NCBI GenBank assembly: GCA_900472485.1
Contig: UCII01000012.1
Location: 274,802-338,801 of the forward strand
Direction of reading: 5' to 3'
DNA from: Hyphomicrobiales bacterium
GTDB lineage: Bacteria; Pseudomonadota; Alphaproteobacteria; Rhizobiales; Rhizobiaceae
DNA length: 64,000 bases
Both the position numbers and the translations under genes were made by a program. Shown one piece after another: positions 52,348 to 61,475 of the stretch (positions are counted from its first letter, which is position 1; each line of letters starts with the position of its first letter). The notes beneath the pieces were generated by a model. It saw only the letters and a program-made list of their open reading frames with translations, ran no database searches and had not been told where the DNA came from.

Positions 52348-52986
52348 ATGCAGTATATTCTCGAATTTCTCGGCCTGATGGCGGTGTTCTCGATCTTTAT
52401 CGTCGTTCCCGGCGCCGATTTTGCCGTGATCCTGGGTCAGAGCATCGTGCATGGCCGCCGCGCCGCCATAATGACGGGCCTTGGCATGGGCTTCTCGCTG
52501 CTCTTCCACATCAGCTACACCATTCTCGGCCTTGGCCTGATCGTCTCGCAATCGCTTGTCCTGTTCAGCATGATCAAATGGGCCGGTGTTCTCTATCTCG
52601 TCTATCTCGGCATCAAATCCTTCCGCCAGGCGGGCTTCCAGGTGAAGGATGTCGAGATCACCGAGGAAGACCGCAAGCCGGTTTCCGTCTGGCGCTGCCT
52701 GGCGACGGGCTTCGTCACCAACGCATTGAACCCGAAGCCGGTGCTGTTCTTCCTGTCGCTGTTTTCGACGCTCGTTCATCACGATACGCCGGGGCTCATC
52801 CAGTTCAGCTATGGCATCGGCATGGCGGCGGCACTTGTCGCCTGGTTTGCCGGCGTCTCCACCTTCTTCACCGTCAAGCCGGTGCGCGATCGTTTCATCG
52901 CCTCAGGCAAATGGTTCAACCGCATCACCGGAGCGGCGCTTGTCGGCTTCGGCATCCGCCTCGCCTTGGCACGGGCGACCGATTAG
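52348..52986 (+). CDS. LysE family amino-acid exporter
   Basis: A 212-aa inner-membrane exporter with VVPGADFAVILGQSIVHGRR (about residues 21-40), in which the usual PGP is PGA, and NALNPKPVLFFLSLFSTLV in the centre. Six helices are predicted. The substrate is unknown. It is the last gene before lpdA; two hairpin repeats (52984-53098) follow its stop. Confidence 0.88.
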   Translation: MQYILEFLGLMAVFSIFIVVPGADFAVILGQSIVHGRRAAIMTGLGMGFSLLFHISYTILGLGLIVSQSLVLFSMIKWAGVLYLVYLGIKSFRQAGFQVKDVEITEEDRKPVSVWRCLATGFVTNALNPKPVLFFLSLFSTLVHHDTPGLIQFSYGIGMAAALVAWFAGVSTFFTVKPVRDRFIASGKWFNRITGAALVGFGIRLALARATD

Positions 52987-53034
52987 AGCCGGATGATTTT
53001 AGGTCTCTTCGACCTAAAATCTCAATCCGCTCTA
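52984..53034 (+). repeat. Palindromic repeat upstream of lpdA (type 2)
   Basis: ATTTTAGGTC (52996-53005) and GACCTAAAAT (53011-53020) are perfect 10-base arms with loop TCTTC. Outer arms TAGAGCcGGAT and ATCCGCTCTA extend the stem. The first bases overlap the LysE stop codon. It resembles the second palindrome at 11315-11360 in its partner position. Confidence 0.8.
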
Positions 53035-53046
53035 GAATCAAAGAAG

Positions 53047-53098
53047 TAGAGCATGATGTCGTCCGAAAACCGCTCACACTTTTCGGCATCATGCTCTA
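53047..53098 (+). repeat. Dispersed hairpin repeat, copy 3, before lpdA
   Basis: TAGAGCATGATG (53047-53058) and CATCATGCTCTA (53087-53098) are perfect 12-base arms; inside them CCGAAAA and TTTTCGG flank the loop CCGCTCACAC. The core AAAACCGCTCACACTTTT matches copies 1 and 2 with one base missing. It ends 29 bases before the lpdA start. Confidence 0.88.
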
Positions 53099-53127
53099 AC
53101 AAAGATACAAAACAAGGAAATTAAAAC

Positions 53128-54534
53128 ATGTCCTACGATGTGATCATTATCGGAACCGGCCCCGGCGGCTATGTCTGCGCAGTCAAGGCCGCGCAGCTCG
53201 GCCTGAAGGTCGCGGTCGTCGAAAAGCGCGCGACCTATGGCGGCACCTGCCTCAATGTCGGCTGCATACCGTCCAAGGCACTGCTGCATGCTTCCGAAGT
53301 GTTCCATCATGCCGGCCATGGCATGGATGCGCTCGGCGTCGAAGTCGCTGCACCGAAGCTGAACCTGGGCAAGATGCTGGCGCACAAGGATGCGACGGTT
53401 AAGTCGAACGTCGATGGCGTCGCCTTCCTTTTCAAGAAGAACAAGATCGACGCCTTCCAGGGCACCGGCAAGATCGTTTCGGCTGGCAAAGTTGCCGTGA
53501 CCGCCGATGATGGCAAGGTCACCGAGATCGAAGGCAAGAACATCGTTATCGCCACCGGCTCCGATGTTGCCGGCATTCCGGGCGTTCCGCTCGAGATCGA
53601 CGAGAAGGTCATCATCTCCTCGACCGGCGGCATCGCACTCGACAAGGTGCCGGGCAAGATGATTGTGGTCGGCGGCGGCGTCATCGGCCTCGAGCTCGGC
53701 TCGGTCTGGTCGCGTCTCGGCGCCAAGGTCACCGTCGTCGAATATCTCGACACCATCCTCGGCGGCATGGACGGCGAAGTCTCCAAGCAGTTCCAGCGTA
53801 TGCTCGCCAAGCAGGGCATCGAGTTCCATCTCGGCGCCAAGGTTGTCGGCGTCGAAAAGTCCGGCAATGGCGCGAAGGTCACCTTCGAGCCGGTCAAGGG
53901 CGGCGACAAGGTCGTGCTCGATGCCGATGTCGTTCTCGTTGCCACCGGCCGCAAGCCCTACACGGCAGGCCTCGGCCTCGAAGAAGCCGGCGTCGTGCTC
54001 GACAATCGCGGCCGCGTCGAGATCGACGGTCACTTCAAGACCAATGTCGCCGGCATCTATGCCATCGGCGACGTCGTAAAGGGTCCGATGCTCGCGCATA
54101 AGGCGGAAGACGAGGGAGTGGCGCTTGCCGAAATCCTCGCCGGTCAGGCCGGCCATGTGAACTACGATGTCATCCCGAGCGTGGTTTACACGCAGCCGGA
54201 AGTCGCCTCCGTCGGCAAGACCGAGGAAGAGCTGAAGGCCGCAGGCATCGCCTACAAGGCCGGCAAGTTCCCGTTCTCCGCCAATGGCCGCGCCCGCGCC
54301 ATGCTAGCAACGGACGGTTTCGTCAAGATCCTCGCCGACAAGGAAACGGATCGCGTTCTCGGCGGTCATATCGTCGGCTTCGGTGCCGGCGAGATGATCC
54401 ACGAGATTGCCGTGCTGATGGAATTCGGCGGTTCTTCGGAAGATCTCGGCCGCACCTGCCATGCGCATCCCACAATGTCGGAAGCCGTCAAGGAAGCCGC
54501 GCTAGCGACCTTCTTCAAGCCGATCCATATGTAA
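53128..54534 (+). CDS. lpdA: Dihydrolipoyl dehydrogenase (E3)
   Basis: The FAD-dependent E3 enzyme (468 aa) that reoxidises dihydrolipoamide of the 2-oxoglutarate complex. FAD site IIGTGPGGYVCAVKAAQLG (about 6-24), redox-active disulfide GGTCLNVGCIPSK (Cys pair spaced by four), NAD motif VVGGGVIGLELGSVW and the catalytic C-terminal HAHPTMSE are present. It is separated from sucB by four other genes and two hairpin repeats, so it may have its own promoter or a processed message. Confidence 0.97.
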   Translation: MSYDVIIIGTGPGGYVCAVKAAQLGLKVAVVEKRATYGGTCLNVGCIPSKALLHASEVFHHAGHGMDALGVEVAAPKLNLGKMLAHKDATVKSNVDGVAFLFKKNKIDAFQGTGKIVSAGKVAVTADDGKVTEIEGKNIVIATGSDVAGIPGVPLEIDEKVIISSTGGIALDKVPGKMIVVGGGVIGLELGSVWSRLGAKVTVVEYLDTILGGMDGEVSKQFQRMLAKQGIEFHLGAKVVGVEKSGNGAKVTFEPVKGGDKVVLDADVVLVATGRKPYTAGLGLEEAGVVLDNRGRVEIDGHFKTNVAGIYAIGDVVKGPMLAHKAEDEGVALAEILAGQAGHVNYDVIPSVVYTQPEVASVGKTEEELKAAGIAYKAGKFPFSANGRARAMLATDGFVKILADKETDRVLGGHIVGFGAGEMIHEIAVLMEFGGSSEDLGRTCHAHPTMSEAVKEAALATFFKPIHM

Positions 54535-54544
54535 GGTCGGACCG

Positions 54545-54567
54545 TCCCGGCGTGGCAAGCGCCGGGA
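54545..54567 (+). terminator. Weak terminator-like hairpin after lpdA
   Basis: TCCCGGCG (54545-54552) and CGCCGGGA (54560-54567) form a perfect 8-bp GC-rich stem 10 bases after the lpdA stop, but only TTG follows. It may end the transcript with help from Rho or protect the 3' end. Confidence 0.5.
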
Positions 54568-54585
54568 TTGCAATGCTTGCCTGAT

Positions 54586-54617
54586 GATGCGATGTACGGG
54601 GCTCCGTGCATCGCATC
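54586..54617 (+). other. 14-bp hairpin in the M16 peptidase leader
   Basis: GATGCGATGTACGG (54586-54599) pairs with CCGTGCATCGCATC (54604-54617) with a single T-G wobble and loop GGCT, followed by GTTCAATCGTTTT. It could be a terminator for lpdA or a leader structure for the peptidase gene at 54647. Confidence 0.6.
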
Positions 54618-54646
54618 GTTCAATCGTTTTCGCCAACAAAGCAAGC

Positions 54647-57508
54647 ATGTCGCGTCAAAACCCACCCGGTCGTCTATCCCTAAAACTCTTCGTTGCGACA
54701 ACGCTCGCGCTCCTCGTTACCGTTGCGGCTCCTGCCCATGCGGAAACGCCTGTCGCCAGCTGGCCTCAGGCGACAAGCGACCTGCCTGTGGAGCAAGGAA
54801 TTCGCTTTGGGACCTTGCCGAACGGCATGCGCTATGCCGTCATGCACAATGCGACCCCGGCCGGTCAGGTGGCGATCCGATTCCGCATCGGCGCCGGCTC
54901 GTTGCAGGAGCGCGATGACCAGCAAGGTTTGGCGCATTTCCTCGAGCATATGGCTTTCAAGGGCTCGGCCCATGTACCGGAAGGCGAGATGATACGCACC
55001 CTTCAGCGTCTGGGCCTGGCTTTCGGCGCGGATACCAATGCGTCCACGAGCTATGGCGAAACGGTCTATGCGCTGGATCTGCCGGAAGCCAATCCGGAGA
55101 CGGTTTCGACCGGCCTGATGCTGATGCGCGAGACGGCAAGCGAGCTAACGCTCGATGCCGGCGCCTTCGATCGCGAGCGCGGTGTCATTCTTTCGGAAGA
55201 GAAGCTGCGCGACACGCCGCAATATCGCGGCGGGACCGGTTTCCTCGCTCAACTGCTGCCGGGGCAGCGGGTGCCGGAGCGCCCGCCGATCGGGAAGACC
55301 GATATTATCAGCAACGCGCCGGTCGACCTGTTGCGGGACTTCTATCGCACCTATTATCGCCCCGATCGCACTACCCTGATCGTGGTGGGGGATATCGATG
55401 CGGCCGCCATCGAAGCCGATATCCGCAACCGCTTCGGCAATTGGGCCGCCGCCGCACCTGCACCCGCAGACCCTGATCTCGGCACTCTCCAAAACCATGG
55501 AGAGCGCGTCGGCACGGTCATCGTGCCGGGTGGTGCGACCCGCGTGCAGCTTGCCTGGACGCGCCCCTACGATGCTTCGCCGGATAGGACTGCCAAGCGC
55601 CGGGCGCAATTGGTCGAGGATATCGGCCTGGCAGTCCTGAACCGGCGCTTGTCGGTTCTGGCACAGCAGCCCAATCCACCCTTCGTCAGCGCGCAGGCCG
55701 GCGCCCAGGATCTGCTGAAATCGGCGCATGTCGCGATGGTTGCCGCCGATAGCGATCCTGCGAAGTGGCAGGGGGCCCTGGCAGCCATCGATCAGGAACA
55801 GCGCCGCATAGCGCAGTTTGGTGCCGACCAAAGCGAGATCGACCGCGAAATTGCCGAATATCGTTCGACCCTGCAGGCGGCCGCGAGCGGGGCTGCGACG
55901 CGCGCCAGCCCGGATATTGCCAGTTCCCTGAACTGGAGCGTCGGCGAAAACATGGTCTTTACCTCGCCTGCGGACGATCTGGCACTGTTTGATGCCGCGA
56001 TGAAGGACCTGCATGCGGGAGAGGTCAACAATGCTCTTCAGCACGTCTTTGCCGGCAATGGACCGCAGCTGGTGCTGCAGATCCCCCAAATGCCCGAGGG
56101 CGGCGACTCTGCTGTCGAGAAGGCCTATGCCGATTCGCGCGTCGTGGCGGTGAAGGCGCTGGAACAGACGGCTTCGGTCGCATGGCCCTACACCGATTTC
56201 GGCAAGCCCGGCGATATCGTCGAACGCCGGACGGTCGATGATCTCGGCGTGACCATGGTGCGTTTCGCCAATGGCGTTCGCCTGACCGTCAAGCCGACGA
56301 AGTATCGCGCCGACGAGGTTTTGGTGCGCGCCGAGGTCGGCCATGGCCGGCTGGCGCTGCCGAACGACCGTCCACTGCCGATCTGGGCGGCGCCCGCGCT
56401 GCCGCTATCCGGTGTGAAGGCCATCAGCTATGACGATATTCAGAAGGCCTTTGCCGCGAAGGTCGTGAGCATCGATTTTGCCATTCAGGATGCCGCCTTC
56501 AAATACGAGGGCACGACGCAGCCGCGCGATCTGCAGACGCAATTGCAGCTGCTGACCGCTTATGTCTCCGATCCGGCCTATCGTCCGGATGTCTTCAAGC
56601 GGGTCCAGCAGGCCTATCTGAACATGCTTCCCCAGCTTCAGGCGACGCCGGGCAGTGTGGTCGGCCGCGACCTTTCCGGCCTCTTGCATTCCGGCGATCC
56701 GCGTTGGTCATTCCCTGACCGGACACAGTTGCTCGATGCGAAGCCGGAAGATTTCGAGGGCCTCCTGCAGCCCGCTCTTTCGAAGGGGCCGGTCGAAGTT
56801 ATCATCGCCGGCGACGTCGGGGTCGATGACGCCATTCGTTTGACGGCGCAAACTTTCGGCGCCTTGCCGGTTCGCGGCGACGGAGAGAAACAGGGCGATG
56901 GTTCCGGCGTGCATTTTCCCGCGCCGACGACCGATCCCGTCGTGCGGCTTCATGACGGGCGCAGCGACAGCGCCGGTGCCGCCGTCGCCATGCCGATCGG
57001 CGATTTCCTTTCCGATCTGCCGAGGGCGGCGGCCGCCAATGTCGCCGGGGCGATCCTTCAGAACCGCCTGGTCGACCAGTTCCGCATCGCCGAGGGCGCT
57101 ACCTACAGCCCTCAGGGCGAAGTTGACCTATCGAGATCGATCCCTGGCTATGGCTTCGCCTATCTCTATGTCGAAACCACGCCCGCCAAGGTGGATCACT
57201 TCTTCGAGCTGGTGGACAAGATCGCCGCCGATCTCGGTCATGGAGACGTTTCGCCCGATGAGCTGACGCGGGCCAAGGTTCCGATCATCGAATCGGTGAA
57301 GCGTTCGCAGCAGACCAACGGCTATTGGGTCCAGAATCTTCGCGATGCTCAGGCCGATCCGCGACGCCTCGATCGCATCCGCAGGAGCATCAGCGGCTAC
57401 GAGGCCGTGACCGCCGAGGATGTCCGCGCCATCGCAACGACCTATCTGAAGCCAAACACATCCTGGCGGCTGAAGATATTGCCGGCCAACGGATCGGCGG
57501 TCCGCTAG
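54647..57508 (+). CDS. M16 family zinc metallopeptidase, exported
   Basis: A 953-aa pitrilysin/insulinase-type protease with an N-terminal signal peptide (FVATTLALLVTVAAPAHAE, about residues 15-33). The inverted zinc motif HFLEHMAFKG (His-X2-Glu-His) is near residue 94, with TSYGETVYALDLPEAN downstream; the C-terminal half is a second M16 repeat without the motif, as usual. It should act in the periplasm on peptides. The ATG at 54647 starts the signal peptide; an earlier in-frame ATG (54584) lies within the leader hairpin region. Confidence 0.92.
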   Translation: MSRQNPPGRLSLKLFVATTLALLVTVAAPAHAETPVASWPQATSDLPVEQGIRFGTLPNGMRYAVMHNATPAGQVAIRFRIGAGSLQERDDQQGLAHFLEHMAFKGSAHVPEGEMIRTLQRLGLAFGADTNASTSYGETVYALDLPEANPETVSTGLMLMRETASELTLDAGAFDRERGVILSEEKLRDTPQYRGGTGFLAQLLPGQRVPERPPIGKTDIISNAPVDLLRDFYRTYYRPDRTTLIVVGDIDAAAIEADIRNRFGNWAAAAPAPADPDLGTLQNHGERVGTVIVPGGATRVQLAWTRPYDASPDRTAKRRAQLVEDIGLAVLNRRLSVLAQQPNPPFVSAQAGAQDLLKSAHVAMVAADSDPAKWQGALAAIDQEQRRIAQFGADQSEIDREIAEYRSTLQAAASGAATRASPDIASSLNWSVGENMVFTSPADDLALFDAAMKDLHAGEVNNALQHVFAGNGPQLVLQIPQMPEGGDSAVEKAYADSRVVAVKALEQTASVAWPYTDFGKPGDIVERRTVDDLGVTMVRFANGVRLTVKPTKYRADEVLVRAEVGHGRLALPNDRPLPIWAAPALPLSGVKAISYDDIQKAFAAKVVSIDFAIQDAAFKYEGTTQPRDLQTQLQLLTAYVSDPAYRPDVFKRVQQAYLNMLPQLQATPGSVVGRDLSGLLHSGDPRWSFPDRTQLLDAKPEDFEGLLQPALSKGPVEVIIAGDVGVDDAIRLTAQTFGALPVRGDGEKQGDGSGVHFPAPTTDPVVRLHDGRSDSAGAAVAMPIGDFLSDLPRAAAANVAGAILQNRLVDQFRIAEGATYSPQGEVDLSRSIPGYGFAYLYVETTPAKVDHFFELVDKIAADLGHGDVSPDELTRAKVPIIESVKRSQQTNGYWVQNLRDAQADPRRLDRIRRSISGYEAVTAEDVRAIATTYLKPNTSWRLKILPANGSAVR

Positions 57509-57609
57509 TTTGTCATTTGCAGGCCAAATTGCCGCAGCCCAAGTTTGCCGATCGGGTAGCATCACAATGTGTGGTAGCTTGCAGACGTCGAATAAAGGCG
57601 GATGAAACC

Positions 57610-58116
57610 ATGTCTGCAAGGCCGTTGATGGTGAAGCCCCTTATGCCGCATCCGGCGCTGCCGGATGCCGATTGGGCTGATTGCTACGAACTGAATATCC
57701 CGAACTCGGATCTGACGGCGATTGCCGCCGCGCAAACGATGCTCAGCCGCTTTCCGTTTTGGGTGCGGCTGTTGCTACGCGTGCGCGATGCGGTAACAGG
57801 CCTGTTCGGTTTGAGATCCAGCAGCGACCTTCGGGCGGAGGAGTGGGAGAAGATCGGCTTCTTTCCCGTCGTCAGCAAGTCCGACAATCAGGTCGTGCTC
57901 GGGTTCGACGATCGGCATCTCGATTTCAGGGTCGTCATCGACGTGCGTGATGATGATCAGGGGCGTCGGCTGGTCGACGCCACGACGCTCGTCCGGCGGA
58001 ACATATTGCTTGGCCGGATCTATCTCGCCATCATCACGCCATTCCACCGCCTGATCGTCGCGACGATGCTTGCCGATCTCGGCAAGCAGATGCGAGCTGT
58101 CAGTTCACCGCCGTGA
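57610..58116 (+). CDS. DUF2867 domain protein
   Basis: A 168-aa protein with ADWADCYELNIPNSDLTAIAA near the start, a middle LFGLRSSSDLRAEEWEKIGFFPV and the signature VLGFDDRHLDFRVVIDV (about 99-115), then VRRNILLGRIYLAIITPFHR, as in DUF2867 proteins. The function is unknown. The ATG at 57610 begins the family-like region. The 3' end overlaps the convergent TraB gene by 17 bases. Confidence 0.78.
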   Translation: MSARPLMVKPLMPHPALPDADWADCYELNIPNSDLTAIAAAQTMLSRFPFWVRLLLRVRDAVTGLFGLRSSSDLRAEEWEKIGFFPVVSKSDNQVVLGFDDRHLDFRVVIDVRDDDQGRRLVDATTLVRRNILLGRIYLAIITPFHRLIVATMLADLGKQMRAVSSPP

Positions 58117-59191
58117 CAGTAAAACCCTGCTTGCGCAGCAGCGCCACAAGGCCCTGATCGCCGACGAGGTGAAGCGCGCCGACGGCGATGAAAGCGTTGC
58201 CCTTGTCGAGAACGGGCGCGGCGCGCTCGGCCATGACCTTGTTGCGATCGAGGATGATGCGCTGCTCGAAAGCGGCGGTATCGGCATCCGTGATCTTCTG
58301 GTCCGGCTCGATCACCTTCAGCATCGGGATCATCGCGCCAATATTGCCGTCGATATAGAGCTCTGTCATCGTTTCGTTGACGTCGTTGATCTTGTCGCCC
58401 AGTTCGAGCGTCTGCATCAGCGACTTCAGATGCAGCGCGACCGGCAGATCACTCATGGCCTTGGCCTGCTCGGCCAACGTTTCGAGACCGACGACCTTCT
58501 TGCCCTCGGCCGCGGCGTCGGTTGCGAGTTTCTGATCGAGGAATTTCGCGCCGGCCGTCTTGCGGCGAACCTCGCAACCCGTCATCTCGAAGGAGCTCGA
58601 GATCAGCCAGGGCTGCATGCGGGAAACGGCAGCGAGCGCGATGCCGCGCTCCTTCAGCCCTGCTTCCAGCCGTGCATTGTCTTCGGGTGTGAGATGCTGG
58701 CTGATGGTCGAGCCGTCGGTGAGCATGGTGAGTGAGGGATTGGCGAAGAGGGTAGCCGCAGCCTTCTTGTCGTCGAGAATCTCATCCGATTCGACGACGA
58801 TCGTATCGGCTGATGCAACGGCATCTGCAGCTCCCTTCGGCATGGTGAGCACGCGCGAATCTGAGACATGCATGGTACCGAGCAGCCAGGACGGCTTCAG
58901 GCCCGGCTTCTCGATCTTCCAGAAAATACCCTTGCCATTCTCCACCTTGTCGCCGGCGGCGATAATGGAGGCATATTTGGCGGGATCGGTCTTTTGAAGT
59001 TCAGCCATGAGATCCCTGCCGCCGCAGCTATCGGACACAGCACCTTCGGCATGGGCCGGCTGCAGCGTCAGCATAGTCGCGACCAACAGCACCGCAAGCA
59101 TCAGCGGAAAGGCGGTGGCAAGCCAGAGCACGATATCGCCGAGCGTCGGCTTCATCGACCGCATCGTCTTGGATCCGAGGGCAGAAATCAT
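58100..59191 (-). CDS. TraB/GumN family protein
   Basis: A 363-aa protein with one N-terminal membrane helix or uncleaved signal (IVLWLATAFPLMLAVLLVAT, about residues 20-39) and a TraB/PrgY/GumN domain. The family signature WLLGTMHVSD (about 98-107) contains the conserved GTxHxSD-like motif, and NKVMAERAAPVLDKGNAFIAVGALHLVGDQGL (core FIAVGALHLVGDQGL) is the second His motif. Relatives are proposed metal-dependent proteases. The ATG at 59191 is used; the frame stays open to 59263. Confidence 0.87.
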   Translation of the reverse strand: MISALGSKTMRSMKPTLGDIVLWLATAFPLMLAVLLVATMLTLQPAHAEGAVSDSCGGRDLMAELQKTDPAKYASIIAAGDKVENGKGIFWKIEKPGLKPSWLLGTMHVSDSRVLTMPKGAADAVASADTIVVESDEILDDKKAAATLFANPSLTMLTDGSTISQHLTPEDNARLEAGLKERGIALAAVSRMQPWLISSSFEMTGCEVRRKTAGAKFLDQKLATDAAAEGKKVVGLETLAEQAKAMSDLPVALHLKSLMQTLELGDKINDVNETMTELYIDGNIGAMIPMLKVIEPDQKITDADTAAFEQRIILDRNKVMAERAAPVLDKGNAFIAVGALHLVGDQGLVALLRKQGFTVTAVN

Positions 59192-59321
59192 CAGAATCTT
59201 CCGTTCGCAGAGGGCATGACCGCTAACGCCGGAAAGCGGTTTTCGAAGGGCATGCCGAGACATGGTTCTGCTTTACGCGAACGAGACGGAAATTCCCTTA
59301 ACGCGCGAGGTTAATCTTTTC

Positions 59322-60293
59322 TTATGCGCGTGGGTGGGCGCGGTCGTAGACCTCGAGGAGGCGCGAGGAATCGACGCCCGTATAGACCTGCGTCGTTGAG
59401 AGGCTGGCGTGGCCGAGCAGCTCCTGGATGGTACGCAAATCGCCGCCGCCGGCGAGCAGATGGGTGGCGAAGGAATGACGAAGCGCGTGCGGCGTTGCCG
59501 TATCCGGCAGCCCGAAGGCACCGCGCAGCTTCTGCATGCCGTGCTGGATGATGCCCGGCTGTAGCTTGCCGCCGCGCGCGCCGCGAAAGAGGGCGTCTTC
59601 GGCTCCGAGGTGATAGGGGCAAAGCTTGCGGTATTGATCGACTGCTTGCGTGACGATCGGCAGCAGCGGCACCAGCCGGGTCTTGTTGCCCTTGCCGGTA
59701 ATGCGCAGTGAGGTTGCGCCCGGTGGAAAATCCTGCGGCTTCAGATCCAGCGCTTCGGAGATGCGCAGGCCACAGCCATAGAGCAGGGTCAGCACCCCCG
59801 CATCTCGCGCGGCTATCCATGGTTCTTCGTGCAGCTGCGCCTCGTCACTGACGACGGTAATCGCCTGCTTGTCGGAAAGAGGCTTCGGCAGCGATTTCGG
59901 TTGGTTCGGCGAACGCACCGCGGCTGCACCCGCAGCATTCACCAGGCCCTTCTTTTCGAGATAGCGCAGCAGCGAGCGAAGGCCGGCTAGATTGCGTCCG
60001 AGCGAACGCGCACCGGCGCCGTCTTTTCGGCGTGCGGCCAGAAAGGCGCGAAAATCGGCAGGGCGCAGCGCATGAATATCCTCGATCGTCGCCGGACCGC
60101 CGAGATGCCCGGTGAGGAAGGTCAGAAACTGCCGCGTATCGCGTTCATAGGCATTCAGCGTATGGGCGGCAAGCCGCCGCTCCTGGCCAAGCGCTAGGAG
60201 CCAGCGGTTGCGTTCCGCCATCAACCTGGAGTCGGCGATAACAAGCAATTCGTTCAGTGGAAAACCCCTTGAAATTCGGATTCCTTCTGCCAC
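59322..60293 (-). CDS. xerC: Tyrosine recombinase XerC
   Basis: A 323-aa site-specific recombinase that resolves chromosome dimers at dif with XerD. The N-terminal SAM-like core-binding domain (about 30-120) is followed by the catalytic domain with Arg in LYGCGLRISEAL, Lys in GKGNKTRLVPL, His-X2-Arg in HALRHSFATHLL, His in LLGHASLSTTQ and the nucleophile Tyr in TQVYTGVD. The start is uncertain: GTG at 60293, ATG at 60221, or a non-ATG codon before NELLVIADS (about residue 14). No other mobile-element gene is nearby, so this is the housekeeping enzyme. Confidence 0.93.
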   Translation of the reverse strand: MAEGIRISRGFPLNELLVIADSRLMAERNRWLLALGQERRLAAHTLNAYERDTRQFLTFLTGHLGGPATIEDIHALRPADFRAFLAARRKDGAGARSLGRNLAGLRSLLRYLEKKGLVNAAGAAAVRSPNQPKSLPKPLSDKQAITVVSDEAQLHEEPWIAARDAGVLTLLYGCGLRISEALDLKPQDFPPGATSLRITGKGNKTRLVPLLPIVTQAVDQYRKLCPYHLGAEDALFRGARGGKLQPGIIQHGMQKLRGAFGLPDTATPHALRHSFATHLLAGGGDLRTIQELLGHASLSTTQVYTGVDSSRLLEVYDRAHPRA

Positions 60294-60504
60294 TTTGAAG
60301 GAAGGAAGGTTATGGAATCGCTAATTTTCCCGCTGCTTCCGGTGCGTTTTCCCTTCGTGCTGCGGGGCACATCTGGATTTCAATGAAACTGCATATGGGT
60401 CGATTCCGGATCTCGGATGGTTCGCCTTCCATATGCGAGGCGCTTGTCATGCTTCGATCATATTCGATTGCGATAGAATATATCCCAACCATTCAGGACA
60501 CTTC

Positions 60505-61449
60505 ATGGCGCGCCGCGGCTCGATAACTGCATTGGGACAACTTGCAGAAGCCATCGCTTTGGTGTCTCAGGGTCAGCCCGGACATATTGTCGATACTCTG
60601 ATCGCCGAGCGCGGGCAGAAGATTGTCCGAAATCCGCTCTGGCCGCTCATGCGCCCCTTTCTCTACACGCTGCTGCGCTACAACAAGGCGATCGAGTTCG
60701 CCGATGATGTCGCCAAACTTTCGGGCTTCCAGTGCTTCGAATATATGAGCGATCTGCTGAGGCTCGATATCGGCGTCACTCATGCCGATCGTATTCCGGC
60801 TAAGGGCGGCTTCATTCTCGTCAGCAATCATCCCACAGGCATCGCCGATGGCGTCGCCGTCTTCGACCTCCTGAAGTCGCGCCGGCCCGACATGATGATC
60901 TTTGCCAATCGCGATGCGGTGCGCGTCAACCCGCGCTTTGCCGAGATGATCATTCCGGTCGAATGGCGCGAGGAATATAAGAGCAAGCCGAAGACGCGCG
61001 AGACGTTGCAACTGACCAATCGCGCCGTGGCGGAAGGCAAGGTCACCGTGCTCTTCCCGTCCGGCCGCATCGCCTATTGGGCGAACGGCAAGCTGAACGA
61101 GCGGCCGTGGAAGACCTCTGCCGTGGGCCTAGCGCGCAAATACAATCTGCCGATCCTGCCGGTGCACCTGACGGCGCGCAATTCCGGCCTGTTCTATTGG
61201 TTCGCCAAATGGTCGACCGAGCTGCGTGACATGACCGTCTTCCACGAGCTGCTCAACAAGCGCGGCGACCGGTTCGATTTCCTCGTCGGCAATCTCATTC
61301 CCGTCGAACATCTGGATGGCGACGTCAACGAGGTGACGAAGGCGCTGGAAAAGCACACGGTCGTCGATCTTGCGGCCGACGGCAATGCGTCGTTCTCGCC
61401 GCTTGTTTCGCCCGAGCGGGACGAGCCCCTGGTTTCGCATTCTCTTTGA
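60505..61449 (+). CDS. PlsC-type acyltransferase (lysophospholipid/OlsA-like)
   Basis: A 314-aa 1-acylglycerol-phosphate-type acyltransferase. The acceptor motif is VSNHPTGIADG (about residues 110-120), with His-X5-Asp as in OlsA/haemolysin-like members rather than His-X4-Asp, and the acyl-binding motif is LFPSGRIAYW. Rhizobia use such enzymes for phospholipid, ornithine-lipid or lipid A acylation; which one applies is not clear. The stop overlaps an in-frame TTG of the downstream ATPase gene. Confidence 0.83.
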   Translation: MARRGSITALGQLAEAIALVSQGQPGHIVDTLIAERGQKIVRNPLWPLMRPFLYTLLRYNKAIEFADDVAKLSGFQCFEYMSDLLRLDIGVTHADRIPAKGGFILVSNHPTGIADGVAVFDLLKSRRPDMMIFANRDAVRVNPRFAEMIIPVEWREEYKSKPKTRETLQLTNRAVAEGKVTVLFPSGRIAYWANGKLNERPWKTSAVGLARKYNLPILPVHLTARNSGLFYWFAKWSTELRDMTVFHELLNKRGDRFDFLVGNLIPVEHLDGDVNEVTKALEKHTVVDLAADGNASFSPLVSPERDEPLVSHSL

Positions 61450-61475
61450 TAGGGGAATCGGCTAAACCGCGTGGC

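Noticed and set aside
59322..60293. XerC as an integrase marking a genomic island
   Set aside because: It has the length and motifs of chromosomal XerC, with ordinary neighbours and no att-like repeats nearby.
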